Shown here piece by piece: positions 55,698 through 61,976 of a stretch of DNA of 64,000 nt. Under the pieces are notes generated by a model that saw only the letters and a program-made list of their open reading frames with translations, was not told the origin of the DNA and did not search any database. The position numbers and the translations under genes are program-made. The DNA comes from Microbacterium gallinarum. Its GTDB lineage: Bacteria > Actinomycetota > Actinomycetes > Actinomycetales > Microbacteriaceae. Each line of letters begins with the position of its first letter. The stretch's first letter is position 1. The stretch covers positions 213,149-277,148 of the forward strand of contig NZ_JACSPM010000004.1 of assembly GCF_014837165.1 (NCBI RefSeq), read 5' to 3'.

Positions 55698-56186
55698 TCA
55701 GTCCCCCTCGACCGCCGACACGAGCCCGTCGAGCCGGTAGCCCAGCCAGTCATAGATGCCGAACCGCGGATCCTCGGGGGAGTGGTGATCCTCCTCCGTG
55801 ATTCCGAGCCGGGTGGCCAGCACCAGCCGGATCGCGGCGAGCGTGCGCAGCCACGCGCCGGTCGCCTCGGGCGCGAGTTCGACGGGAACCGTCTCGAGCA
55901 GAGCCGGGTCGTCGGGGTCGTCGGGGATCTGCGCCGCGTCGGCCAGCGAGGCGAGGACGATCTGAGCGTCGTCACGGCGCCGGTCGAGGAGATCGGCCTC
56001 GGTCAGCCGTCGGAACTCGTCGGCCGCGCCCGGTTCGTCGTAGGCGTCGGGCGCGAGCCGCGCGATGGCGGGATCGCCGTCGTCGGTCGCGGCGCCGTCC
56101 ACGAGCTCGGCGAACTGGGTGACGAGGCCGGCGAGGTGCGCCGCCTCGAGTCGGGTGAGCTCGAGGATCACCAGGCGACGGGTCAC
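55698..56186 (-). CDS. DUF2017 family protein
   Basis: A 162-residue acidic protein. It has LTRLEAAHLAGLVTQFAELV near the N-terminus, RLAPDAYDEPGAADEFRRLTE, and ends with GYRLDGLVSAVEGD. This family is confined to actinobacteria and sits immediately downstream of clpS; its function is unknown, though a link to ClpS/Clp proteolysis is a fair inference. The GTG at 56186 overlaps the clpS stop (GTGA). Confidence 0.85.
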   Translation of the reverse strand: MTRRLVILELTRLEAAHLAGLVTQFAELVDGAATDDGDPAIARLAPDAYDEPGAADEFRRLTEADLLDRRRDDAQIVLASLADAAQIPDDPDDPALLETVPVELAPEATGAWLRTLAAIRLVLATRLGITEEDHHSPEDPRFGIYDWLGYRLDGLVSAVEGD

Positions 56187-56482
56187 TCCGGGGCCTTTCG
56201 AACGGTGGCCCACAGGCCGTAGTCGTGCATCGCGCGGGTGTGGAGCTCCATCTGCTCCCGTGCGCCCTCCGCTACGACGGCATGGCCGTTGGTGTGCACC
56301 GCCAGCATGAGCGAGTGCGCCTGCGACTTGGGGTAGCCGAAGTACTCGCGGAACACGTGGGTGACATAGCTCATGAGGTTCACGGGGTCGTCCCAGACGA
56401 CGGTCTGCCACGGCCGGTCGGCGGCGAGGTGTTCACCGACGTCGACCCGCTCGTCGAGGTCGGGTGTCGAGAGCGGCGTCAT
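56183..56482 (-). CDS. clpS: ATP-dependent Clp protease adaptor ClpS
   Basis: A 99-residue N-end-rule adaptor that delivers proteins with destabilising N-terminal residues to ClpAP or ClpCP. The conserved VVWDDPVNLMSYVTHVF, GYPKSQAHSLMLAVHTNGHA motifs form the substrate pocket. The ATG at 56482 is coupled to the upstream metallopeptidase stop (TGATG); an ATG three codons earlier is less likely. Confidence 0.94.
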   Translation of the reverse strand: MTPLSTPDLDERVDVGEHLAADRPWQTVVWDDPVNLMSYVTHVFREYFGYPKSQAHSLMLAVHTNGHAVVAEGAREQMELHTRAMHDYGLWATVRKAPE

Positions 56483-56832
56483 CACGCCCACCCCAGTTCA
56501 TGCAGGCGATCGTCGTCGATGCCATAGAAGTGCGCGATCTCGTGCACGAGGGTCGTGTGGAGCTCGTCGCGCAGTTCGTCGAGGTCGTCGCAGACGGCCA
56601 GATGCGCCTCGCGGTACACGATGATCCGATCGGGGAGCTCGCCGACGCCGTAGCGATCCCGCTCGGTCAGCGCCCAGCCGTCGTAGAGTCCGAGCAGGTC
56701 GAGAGTGCCGTCCTCGGCGCGGTCTTCCACGACGAACACGACGTTGTCGAGCCCCTCGACCATGTCGTCGGGGAGGAGATCGAGCTCGTCGACGACGAGC
56801 TGCTCGAAGGTCGCGGCATCCATCTCCATCAT
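56482..56832 (-). CDS. Minimal zincin metallopeptidase family protein
   Basis: A 116-residue acidic protein with a zinc-metallopeptidase signature HEIAHFYGIDDDRLHELGW close to the C-terminus; the two histidines of HEIAH and a downstream residue would bind zinc. Such one-domain zincins are common in actinobacteria next to clpS, and their substrates are unknown. Three closely spaced ATGs (56832, 56829 and 56823) are possible starts. It leads clpS-DUF2017 and lies just downstream of tRNA-His. Confidence 0.85.
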   Translation of the reverse strand: MMEMDAATFEQLVVDELDLLPDDMVEGLDNVVFVVEDRAEDGTLDLLGLYDGWALTERDRYGVGELPDRIIVYREAHLAVCDDLDELRDELHTTLVHEIAHFYGIDDDRLHELGWA

Positions 56833-56848
56833 GATGCCTCGATGTGCG

Positions 56849-56924
56849 TGGGGTGAGTAACGGGACTCGAACCCGCGACATCCGGCACCACAAGCCAGCG
56901 CTCTACCAACTGAGCTATACCCAC
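56849..56924 (-). tRNA. tRNA-His (anticodon GTG)
   Basis: A complete cloverleaf on the minus strand: acceptor GTGGGTA/TACTCAC with one G-U pair, D arm GCTCAGTTGGTAGAGC, anticodon loop TTGTGGT reading GTG, T loop TTCGAGT. The base before the 5' end (56925) is the extra G-1 that marks histidine tRNA, opposite C73, and CCA is encoded at 56849-56851. Confidence 0.95.
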
Positions 56925-56961
56925 CATGTCTCCCGCCTGCGCGGGCAACCAGACGATTCTC

Positions 56962-57588
56962 TCACACCTCTGGGGCGAACAGCGACACGGCGGCGGCAGC
57001 CGCGGCGCGTGCCCCGTCGCTGGTCGGTCCGGGCTCGGGTACGAAGACCGCCTGGCGGTAGTACGCGAGTTCGCGGATGGACTCGAGGATGTCGGCGAGG
57101 GCACGGTGGCCGCCGTCTTTCGCGGGCGCGTGGATGTAGGCACGCGGGTACCAGCGGCGGGCGAGCTCTTTGATGCTGGACACGTCTACGTTGCGGTAGT
57201 GCAGCCAGTGGTCGATGCGCGGCATGTACTTCGCCAGGAACATGCGGTCGGTGCCGATGGTGTTGCCGGCGAGCGGCGCCTTGCCCTCGAGCGGGACGAA
57301 CCGCTGGATGTACTCGAGCGCCTGGAACTCGGCGTCGGCGACGCTCAGGCCGCTGGGGATCTCGTCGAGCAGCCCGGACTTCTCGTGCATCTTTGTGACG
57401 AACTCGCTCATGTTGGCGAGCGCGGAGGCGTCGGGCTTGATCACCACCTGGAAGCCGGCGTCGAGCGGTCGCAGCTCGAAGTCGGTCACGACGACCGCGA
57501 TCTCGACGAGCTCGTCGACCGCGAGGTCGAGTCCTGTCATCTCGCAGTCGATCCAGACAAGTCGATCGTTCTCGGATGCCCCCACCAT
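56962..57588 (-). CDS. orn: Oligoribonuclease
   Basis: A 208-residue DEDDh 3'-5' exonuclease that degrades short oligoribonucleotides, including pGpG from c-di-GMP turnover. All acidic residues are seen: Asp and Glu in WIDCEMTGLD, Asp in GTDRMFLAKY and YRNVDVSSIKEL, and His/Asp in HRALADI. The C-terminus extends by about 25 alanine-rich residues. The ATG at 57588 is chosen because a TAGGAT box ends 7 nt before it, while the ATG at 57597 lies inside that box. Confidence 0.94.
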   Translation of the reverse strand: MVGASENDRLVWIDCEMTGLDLAVDELVEIAVVVTDFELRPLDAGFQVVIKPDASALANMSEFVTKMHEKSGLLDEIPSGLSVADAEFQALEYIQRFVPLEGKAPLAGNTIGTDRMFLAKYMPRIDHWLHYRNVDVSSIKELARRWYPRAYIHAPAKDGGHRALADILESIRELAYYRQAVFVPEPGPTSDGARAAAAAAVSLFAPEV

Positions 57589-57595
57589 GCGCTCC

Positions 57596-57601
57596 ATCCT
57601 A
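57596..57601 (-). promoter_or_regulatory. -10 box TAGGAT, leaderless orn promoter
   Basis: TAGGAT on the coding strand ends 7 nt before the ATG at 57588 and overlaps the alternative start at 57597. Confidence 0.6.
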
Positions 57602-57622
57602 TTGACGGCCCCAGACGCCGAT

Positions 57623-57650
57623 GCACGGGCCTCGGCGCCGACGCCCGTGC
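57623..57650 (-). terminator. Hairpin downstream of tRNA-Arg
   Basis: GCACGGGC and GCCCGTGC form a perfect 8-bp stem; the 12-nt loop holds the self-complementary CGGCGCCG. It starts three bases past the tRNA-Arg 3' end and is its likely terminator, without a T-tract. Confidence 0.5.
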
Positions 57651-57653
57651 TCG

Positions 57654-57726
57654 CCCCTCCGGGAGGATTCGAACCCCCGACCTGGCGGGTAGAAACCGCT
57701 CGCTCTGTCCCCTGAGCTACGGAGGG
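57654..57726 (-). tRNA. tRNA-Arg (anticodon TCT)
   Basis: Cloverleaf on the minus strand: acceptor CCCTCCG/CGGAGGG, D arm GCTCAGGGGACAGAGC, anticodon loop TTTCTAC reading TCT, T loop TTCGAAT, discriminator G. The first anticodon-stem pair is A-C. No CCA is encoded. This tRNA reads AGA, a very rare codon in such a GC-rich genome. Confidence 0.92.
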
Positions 57727-57795
57727 AAGGGTGCCACCAGGCTATCGGTTCGCGGGATCGCGTGCCTGATGCTGGCATCCGTGCGTGTCCGGGCG

Positions 57796-57801
57796 TAGCG
57801 T
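57796..57801 (+). promoter_or_regulatory. Putative -10 box TAGCGT
   Basis: TAGCGT precedes the ATG at 57832 by 30 bases, leaving a leader with an AAAGGAG binding site. Confidence 0.4.
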
Positions 57802-57831
57802 CGGCATCGGACGCATCGAAAGGAGTTCACC

Positions 57832-58044
57832 ATGAGCACCACAGAGACGCACCACCCGCTGTGGGTGGCCTACGGCCCGTCAGGTGTCGTCGGCAGCATC
57901 CGCAAGGACGACGAAGGCTACACGGTCACGATGGCGGGCGCCGACTCCGTCGCGGGCACCTACCCCTCGATGGAGATCGCCAAGAGCGCTCTGCACTCGC
58001 GCATGACGCCGGGCAGCGATTGGCCCGAGTTCCGGGAGCACTGA
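57832..58044 (+). CDS. Small protein of unknown function
   Basis: A 70-residue soluble protein (HHPLWVAYGPSGVVGSIRKD at its start) with predicted beta-rich character and a serine/methionine-containing C-terminal helix. No family recognised. The strong AAAGGAG site, plausible promoter and following hairpin make it a real gene. Codon use is like that of neighbours. Confidence 0.7.
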   Translation: MSTTETHHPLWVAYGPSGVVGSIRKDDEGYTVTMAGADSVAGTYPSMEIAKSALHSRMTPGSDWPEFREH

Positions 58045-58064
58045 CCGTCACGGCACGCTGAGGA

Positions 58065-58091
58065 CGGTGGGAGTGGATGCCGCTCCCACCG
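58065..58091. terminator. Bidirectional terminator hairpin
   Basis: CGGTGGGAG and CTCCCACCG form a perfect 9-bp stem with a 9-nt loop, between convergent genes ending at 58044 and 58096. The loop together with the edge of the stem is a copy of the GGATGCCGC motif. Confidence 0.65.
58075..58083 (+). repeat. GGATGCCGC motif in terminator loop
   Basis: A non-coding copy of the 9-mer at the loop of the hairpin that separates two convergent genes. Confidence 0.5.
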
Positions 58092-58095
58092 CCTG

Positions 58096-58734
58096 TCAGT
58101 TGTTCGAGGGAGAGCCGACCGGCGTCGCCGGGTCTGGCGCTCGCTCTGCGGACGGAGTCGTCCGGCGCGTGTCGAGCAGCGGCAGGGCGATGTGCACGAG
58201 CGGCCCGATCAGGAACGCGAACAGCACGGTGCCGATGCCCACGGTGCCGCCGAGCAGCCAGCCGATACCGAGGACGGTGAGTTCGACGAGCGCGCGGCAC
58301 GTCCAGATCGGCCACCCGAGCCTCTTGTGCATCCCCGTCATGAGTCCGTCGCGGGGCCCTGGCCCGAAGTGCGCGCCGATGTAGAGACCCGACGCGATCG
58401 CGACGGTGACGATGCCGCCGAGCAGCACGGCGAACTGGGCGACGACGCCCGAGATCGGCGGGAACACCCACAGTGCGACCTGCATGCTTGTTCCCACGAG
58501 CAGGATGTTCGCGATCGTGCCGACGCCGGGCTTCTGGCGGAGGGGGATCCAGAGCAGGAGCACGAAGAAGCCGAGAATGTTGGCGATCCACCCGATGCCG
58601 ATGCCGGTGTGGATCGACAGGCCCTCGGCGAGAACGGTCCAGGGGTCGACCCCGAGCCCGGCCTCGACGGTCATCGCGCAGCCGACCCCGTACAGCACGA
58701 GACCGACGAAGAGCTGGATCACACGACGACTCAT
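58096..58734 (-). CDS. YczE/YitT-like integral membrane protein
   Basis: A 212-residue protein with five or six membrane helices. The pattern VGLVLYGVGCAMTVEAGLGVDPW and IGAHFGPGPRDGLMTG matches the YczE/YyaS family, often encoded beside MocR-type regulators. No transported substrate is established, though links to vitamin B6 or membrane-bound regulation have been proposed for the family. The ATG at 58734 begins MSRRVIQLF; GGAG is rather close upstream. It is divergent from the regulator at 58797. Confidence 0.8.
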   Translation of the reverse strand: MSRRVIQLFVGLVLYGVGCAMTVEAGLGVDPWTVLAEGLSIHTGIGIGWIANILGFFVLLLWIPLRQKPGVGTIANILLVGTSMQVALWVFPPISGVVAQFAVLLGGIVTVAIASGLYIGAHFGPGPRDGLMTGMHKRLGWPIWTCRALVELTVLGIGWLLGGTVGIGTVLFAFLIGPLVHIALPLLDTRRTTPSAERAPDPATPVGSPSNN

Positions 58735-58742
58735 AGCTCCAT

Positions 58743-58758
58743 CCAATCGCAGGATTGG
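58743..58758. promoter_or_regulatory. Putative MocR operator, CCAATC-N4-GATTGG
   Basis: A perfect inverted repeat CCAATCGCAGGATTGG fills much of the 62-base gap between the divergent genes, and CCAAT recurs at about 58774. It is placed to control both promoters, presumably by the adjacent MocR protein. Confidence 0.5.
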
Positions 58759-58783
58759 CATGTACGTAACAGTCCAATATGCG

Positions 58784-58789
58784 TAATCT
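58784..58789 (+). promoter_or_regulatory. -10 box TAATCT, leaderless
   Basis: TAATCT ends 7 nt before the ATG at 58797 and overlaps an alternative ATG at 58779, which supports the downstream start. Confidence 0.55.
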
Positions 58790-58796
58790 GGCTCTC

Positions 58797-60221
58797 ATGG
58801 ACTCGAGGATCTCCGCTCGTGCGCTCGGCGTGGCCCTCGGTGGCTGGCGCACGCGTGAACCCGCCTACGAGGCGCTGGCCGACGGCATCCGCCTTCTCTG
58901 CCTCGACAACCGGCTGGCGCCGCGAACGGCTCTACCGGCCGAGCGAGAGCTCGCGGGCGCTCTGCACCTGAGCCGGAGCACCGTCGCCGCGGCATACCGG
59001 AGCCTCCGCGAGACCGGCCACATCGCGAGCCTCCGAGGCTCGGGAAGCGTGACGCTTCCGCTGCAGCGCCGCGATCCGGGGAGGGCCTCGGCCGCGGACG
59101 GCGCCATCGACCTCCAGCAGGCGAGCCCGCCCGCCTGGCCTGGCCTGGCGGGGATCATGGCGGACGTCGCAGGCGGGGCAGCCTCGCTGGTGTCGCGGGT
59201 CGGGTACGACGTGCTCGGGAGCGTGGAGCTTCGGGAGGCGATCGCCGCGCACTACGAGCGACGCGGTGTGCCGACCTCGCCGAGCGAGGTGCTCGTCACC
59301 ACCGGCGCGCAGAGCGCGATCCACCTCGTCGCCTCGGTGCTGCTCGGGCGCGGCGATCGCGTCGTGGTCGAGACTCCGACCTACCCGCACGCCGTCGATG
59401 CCCTGCGACGAGCGGGTGCGCGCCTCGTCGGCGTGCCTGTGACGACCGATGCCGGGTGGGACCTCGACCGGGCGGAACAGGCCTTCGCGCGCACGCTGCC
59501 CGTGATGGCGTATCTCATGCCCGACTTCCAGAACCCCACGGGGCGATCGATGTCGGCTGGCGAGCGCGACGCGTTCCTGCTCGCGGGGGAGCGGGCGGGC
59601 TCCGTGCTCGTGCTCGACGAGACGACGGCCGACCTCGACATCGATCGCGGGCCGGCCGATGCCGGCTTCACCGGAGGAGATCCCTCGAGCGTGGTGCGGA
59701 TCGGGTCGCTGGGGAAGACGGTATGGGGAGGCCTGCGCGTCGGGTGGATCCGCGCCGAGGGCGATCTCGTCCGCCGCTTCGTGGCGGCGCGCCCCGCGCA
59801 CGACCTCGGAACGCCGGAGTTCGAGCAGGCGGTCGCCGCCGCCCTGTTATCGGACTTCGCCGGAATCACCGCACAGCGGTCGTCGCTGCTGCGCGCGGGT
59901 CGCGATGCGCTCGTCGCCGCGCTGGGGTCGGAGCTGCCGGAGTGGCGTGTGCCGACGGCGCACGGCGGGGTCTCGCTGTGGATCGAACTGGACGCCGCTC
60001 TGAGCTCGGCTCTCGTGATGGACGTGCGATCGCGGGGAGTCCTGCTCTCGGCGGGCCCGCGCTTCTCGGTGGAGGGCGGGCACGACAGGCACCTGCGCCT
60101 GCCGTTCACGGCGCCGCCCGACGAGCTCGTGCGCGCTGTGACGGCGCTGGCCGAATCGTGGCGACGCGTGAAGGCCGGTGCCCCTGTGTCGATCGTGGAA
60201 CAGCTCGAGTCGGTCGTCTGA
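58797..60221 (+). CDS. MocR-family regulator (GntR helix-turn-helix plus aminotransferase fold)
   Basis: A 474-residue protein. The first 75 residues form a GntR-type winged helix (LPAERELAGALHLSRSTVAAA), joined by a linker to a fold-type I aminotransferase domain (about 110-474). The PLP lysine is expected in RIGSLGKTVWGGLRVGW, with the PLP-contact motif PDFQNPTG intact. MocR proteins use PLP or an amino-acid adduct to sense and regulate, as PdxR does for vitamin B6 synthesis. The YczE-like gene across the intergenic palindrome is the likely target. GTNs or pdxST are not nearby. Confidence 0.9.
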   Translation: MDSRISARALGVALGGWRTREPAYEALADGIRLLCLDNRLAPRTALPAERELAGALHLSRSTVAAAYRSLRETGHIASLRGSGSVTLPLQRRDPGRASAADGAIDLQQASPPAWPGLAGIMADVAGGAASLVSRVGYDVLGSVELREAIAAHYERRGVPTSPSEVLVTTGAQSAIHLVASVLLGRGDRVVVETPTYPHAVDALRRAGARLVGVPVTTDAGWDLDRAEQAFARTLPVMAYLMPDFQNPTGRSMSAGERDAFLLAGERAGSVLVLDETTADLDIDRGPADAGFTGGDPSSVVRIGSLGKTVWGGLRVGWIRAEGDLVRRFVAARPAHDLGTPEFEQAVAAALLSDFAGITAQRSSLLRAGRDALVAALGSELPEWRVPTAHGGVSLWIELDAALSSALVMDVRSRGVLLSAGPRFSVEGGHDRHLRLPFTAPPDELVRAVTALAESWRRVKAGAPVSIVEQLESVV

Positions 60222-60236
60222 CGGGCAGCCCCCGTG

Positions 60237-60256
60237 CGGCCGCGACGCCGCGGCCG
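60237..60256. terminator. Hairpin between convergent genes
   Basis: CGGCCGCG and CGCGGCCG form a perfect 8-bp stem with an ACGC loop, between the MocR gene and the convergent 86-residue gene. No T-tract. Confidence 0.5.
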
Positions 60257-60282
60257 TGGCGCTCTTGCGGCCCGGGCGCCCG

Positions 60283-60543
60283 TCACCGGGCGAAGCGGAT
60301 GCAGTCGATCGCGTCGTCGGCCGACCAGAACTCGCCGAGTTCGAGGAAGGCGCGCGTCGCCGCCTGGAAACGCCGTGCGCGATACCGGATGCCCGATCCC
60401 TCGGTGAGTGCCTGGAGATGGCCGATCACACGGCCGCCGCGGTCGATGACCCGCCACAGCGACGGTGCTGCAGGCGCCAGGCGTACGGGAACCCCCGGCG
60501 CGGGGGTGGGTGCGGCGATCTGGCGCTCTTCGGAAAGTCTCAT
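60283..60543 (-). CDS. 86-residue protein, probably SOS-regulated
   Basis: An 86-residue basic soluble protein. The middle (SLWRVIDRGGRVIGHLQAL) looks like a small beta hairpin found in DNA- or nucleotide-associated proteins, and the C-terminal half is helical (RARRFQAATRAFLELGEFWS). I do not recognise the family. The ATG at 60543 has a fine GAGGAG site. A near-consensus LexA box lies 16 bases upstream and overlaps its TATGTT -10 box, so it is probably repressed by LexA and induced by DNA damage. It is divergent from ssb. Confidence 0.72.
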   Translation of the reverse strand: MRLSEERQIAAPTPAPGVPVRLAPAAPSLWRVIDRGGRVIGHLQALTEGSGIRYRARRFQAATRAFLELGEFWSADDAIDCIRFAR

Positions 60544-60558
60544 CGAACTCCTCTCCCC

Positions 60559-60574
60559 TCGAACATATGTGCGA
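60559..60574. promoter_or_regulatory. Putative LexA (SOS) box
   Basis: TCGAACATATGTGCGA matches the actinobacterial LexA consensus TCGAAC-N4-GTTCGA at 11 of 12 fixed positions. It covers the minus-strand TATGTT -10 box (60562-60567) of the 86-residue gene and lies about 200 bases upstream of ssb. Confidence 0.7.
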
Positions 60575-60698
60575 CCTCCGACATCGCTCTCGTCGAGCAC
60601 GTGCCACCGCTCCTCCACAGAACCCCTGATGCGAAGCTGATCCCCAGAACGGAGGCTGGCGTGCGCGTCCTCGTGTCCCGCCCCCCAGCCTGGTGACA

Positions 60699-60733
60699 CC
60701 GCCGGCGCCTGGCGGGCACTCAGGCGCCGGCGG
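60699..60733. terminator. Very stable hairpin upstream of ssb
   Basis: CCGCCGGCGCCTG pairs perfectly with CAGGCGCCGGCGG over 13 bp around a 9-nt loop. It stands between divergent genes, so it is either a leader attenuator for ssb or an insulator; no T-tract follows. Confidence 0.5.
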
Positions 60734-60736
60734 GCA

Positions 60737-60753
60737 CCGGAGACCGTCTCCGG
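60737..60753. promoter_or_regulatory. 17-base palindrome before ssb
   Basis: CCGGAGACCGTCTCCGG is a perfect inverted repeat with one central base, ending 18 bases before the ssb ATG and just before its GAGAGGAG site. Operator or translation-control hairpin. Confidence 0.45.
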
Positions 60754-60771
60754 ATCGAGAGGAGACCGCCC

Positions 60772-61293
60772 ATGAACGACAGCATCACCATCACCGGCAA
60801 CATCGCGACCGAGCCGCAGCACAAGCGAACCGCGGCGGGCGTGCCGATCACGACCTTCCGGGTGGCGAGCGGCCAGCGACGCTACGACCGCGCCAGCGAC
60901 GCATGGGTCGATTCGGAGACGAACTTCTATTCGGTGTCCGCCTTCCGGGGACTCGCCGAGCACGCGTTCCAGTCGTTGCGCAGGGGCGAGCGGGTGATCC
61001 TCAACGGCAGGCTGCGCGTACGCAACTGGGACAACGGCACGAAGAGCGGCACCGACGTCGAGATCGAGGCCGACGCAATCGGTCACGACCTGATGTGGGG
61101 TACGACGACCTTCGTGAAGGCCGCCCGTGCCGCCTCGGCTCCGTCCGGCGACGCCGCTGCTGCCGACACGTGGGTGGCGCCCGGCACCCCTGCGGGCGAC
61201 GCGACCGATGCACCGGCGACCGACCCGACGTGGGGCACCCCCGGCGCGGAGGTCGGGCCACGGGAGCCCGCTGACATGGAGACGCCCTTCTGA
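60772..61293 (+). CDS. ssb: Single-stranded DNA-binding protein (paralogue type)
   Basis: A 173-residue protein with an OB fold at residues 1-115 (ITITGNIATEPQHKRTAAG, FYSVSAFRGLAEHAFQSLRRGERVI in outline) followed by an alanine/threonine/proline-rich linker. The C-terminus ADMETPF keeps the terminal Pro-Phe but has few acidic residues compared with the usual DDDIPF. Gene context is not rpsF-rpsR, so this is probably a second SSB used in repair or recombination rather than the replicative one. GAGAGGAG precedes the ATG. Confidence 0.88.
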   Translation: MNDSITITGNIATEPQHKRTAAGVPITTFRVASGQRRYDRASDAWVDSETNFYSVSAFRGLAEHAFQSLRRGERVILNGRLRVRNWDNGTKSGTDVEIEADAIGHDLMWGTTTFVKAARAASAPSGDAAAADTWVAPGTPAGDATDAPATDPTWGTPGAEVGPREPADMETPF

Positions 61294-61322
61294 CTCTCAG
61301 CGGAACTCGCGATGCCGGGCCC

Positions 61323-61328
61323 TAGACT
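61323..61328 (+). promoter_or_regulatory. -10 box TAGACT, leaderless
   Basis: TAGACT ends 6 nt before the GTG at 61335. Confidence 0.6.
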
Positions 61329-61334
61329 CTGTCC

Positions 61335-61868
61335 GTGGCCCGACATCGCGAGCGTTCCGTCCGCCGCGCGCGGACGCAGATGGGCCCCCGTATGGCCGAT
61401 CTCGCGCTCGTCGTCGCCGCTGCCTGCGTACTGACGGCGTGCACGGCAGCCGCGCCGACCGCGCCGACCGACCGGGTGCAGACCGGCGCTGCCACGCCCA
61501 CCGCAACCTCGACGGCTGGCCCGCCGTCATCGACGCCGGTGCTTCTCCCCGACGCCTCGGCCGCCGAGAACCTGGCGTTCTTCTCATCGATCGTCGATCG
61601 CGTGTGGGCGACGGAGGATCGAGCCGCAGGTCGCGCCTATATCGACGCGCTCGTCGAGGGTGGCTTCGACAAGGCGGCGATGGAGGTCACCCACGACACC
61701 TCCACGGTGGGCAACCCGGCCGAGAGCATCCAGTTCGCCGTCCGGTGGCAGGACGAGTGCCTCGTCGGGCAGGTCGGCCCGGCGACGGGCGACCCCTACA
61801 CGGTGGTCGTCCCCGTCCTCGCCGAGGGGACCTGCCTCGTGGGCGACACGCGTCCGATCGACTGGTGA
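61335..61868 (+). CDS. Putative lipoprotein of unknown function
   Basis: A 177-residue protein. An arginine-rich N-terminus of about 20 residues is followed by a hydrophobic stretch ending in the lipobox LTAC (cysteine near residue 36), then a Thr/Pro/Ala linker and a globular domain of about 110 residues (NLAFFSSIVDRVWATEDRAAG onward) with two cysteines, in DECLVGQ and GTCLVGD, that could form a disulfide. The domain resembles a family of uncharacterised actinobacterial lipoproteins. The GTG start is supported by the TAGACT box; an ATG 15 codons downstream would shorten the basic leader. Confidence 0.75.
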   Translation: MARHRERSVRRARTQMGPRMADLALVVAAACVLTACTAAAPTAPTDRVQTGAATPTATSTAGPPSSTPVLLPDASAAENLAFFSSIVDRVWATEDRAAGRAYIDALVEGGFDKAAMEVTHDTSTVGNPAESIQFAVRWQDECLVGQVGPATGDPYTVVVPVLAEGTCLVGDTRPIDW

Positions 61869-61976
61869 GCGCACCTGCGCCCGGCGCGTGCCGCACGGCG
61901 GCGGGCCTCGGCGGCGGCGTACGGCCGGTAGGCTGGGACGCTGACGTCGTCAGGCTTAGGAGAACGTTCACAAGAC

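Noticed and set aside
56849..57726. tRNA-His and tRNA-Arg as integration sites
   Set aside because: No integrase, no duplicated tRNA 3' end and no atypical genes next to either tRNA.
58779..58796. ATG at 58779 as start of the MocR gene
   Set aside because: The TAATCT -10 box overlaps it, and the extra six residues are not needed for the helix-turn-helix.
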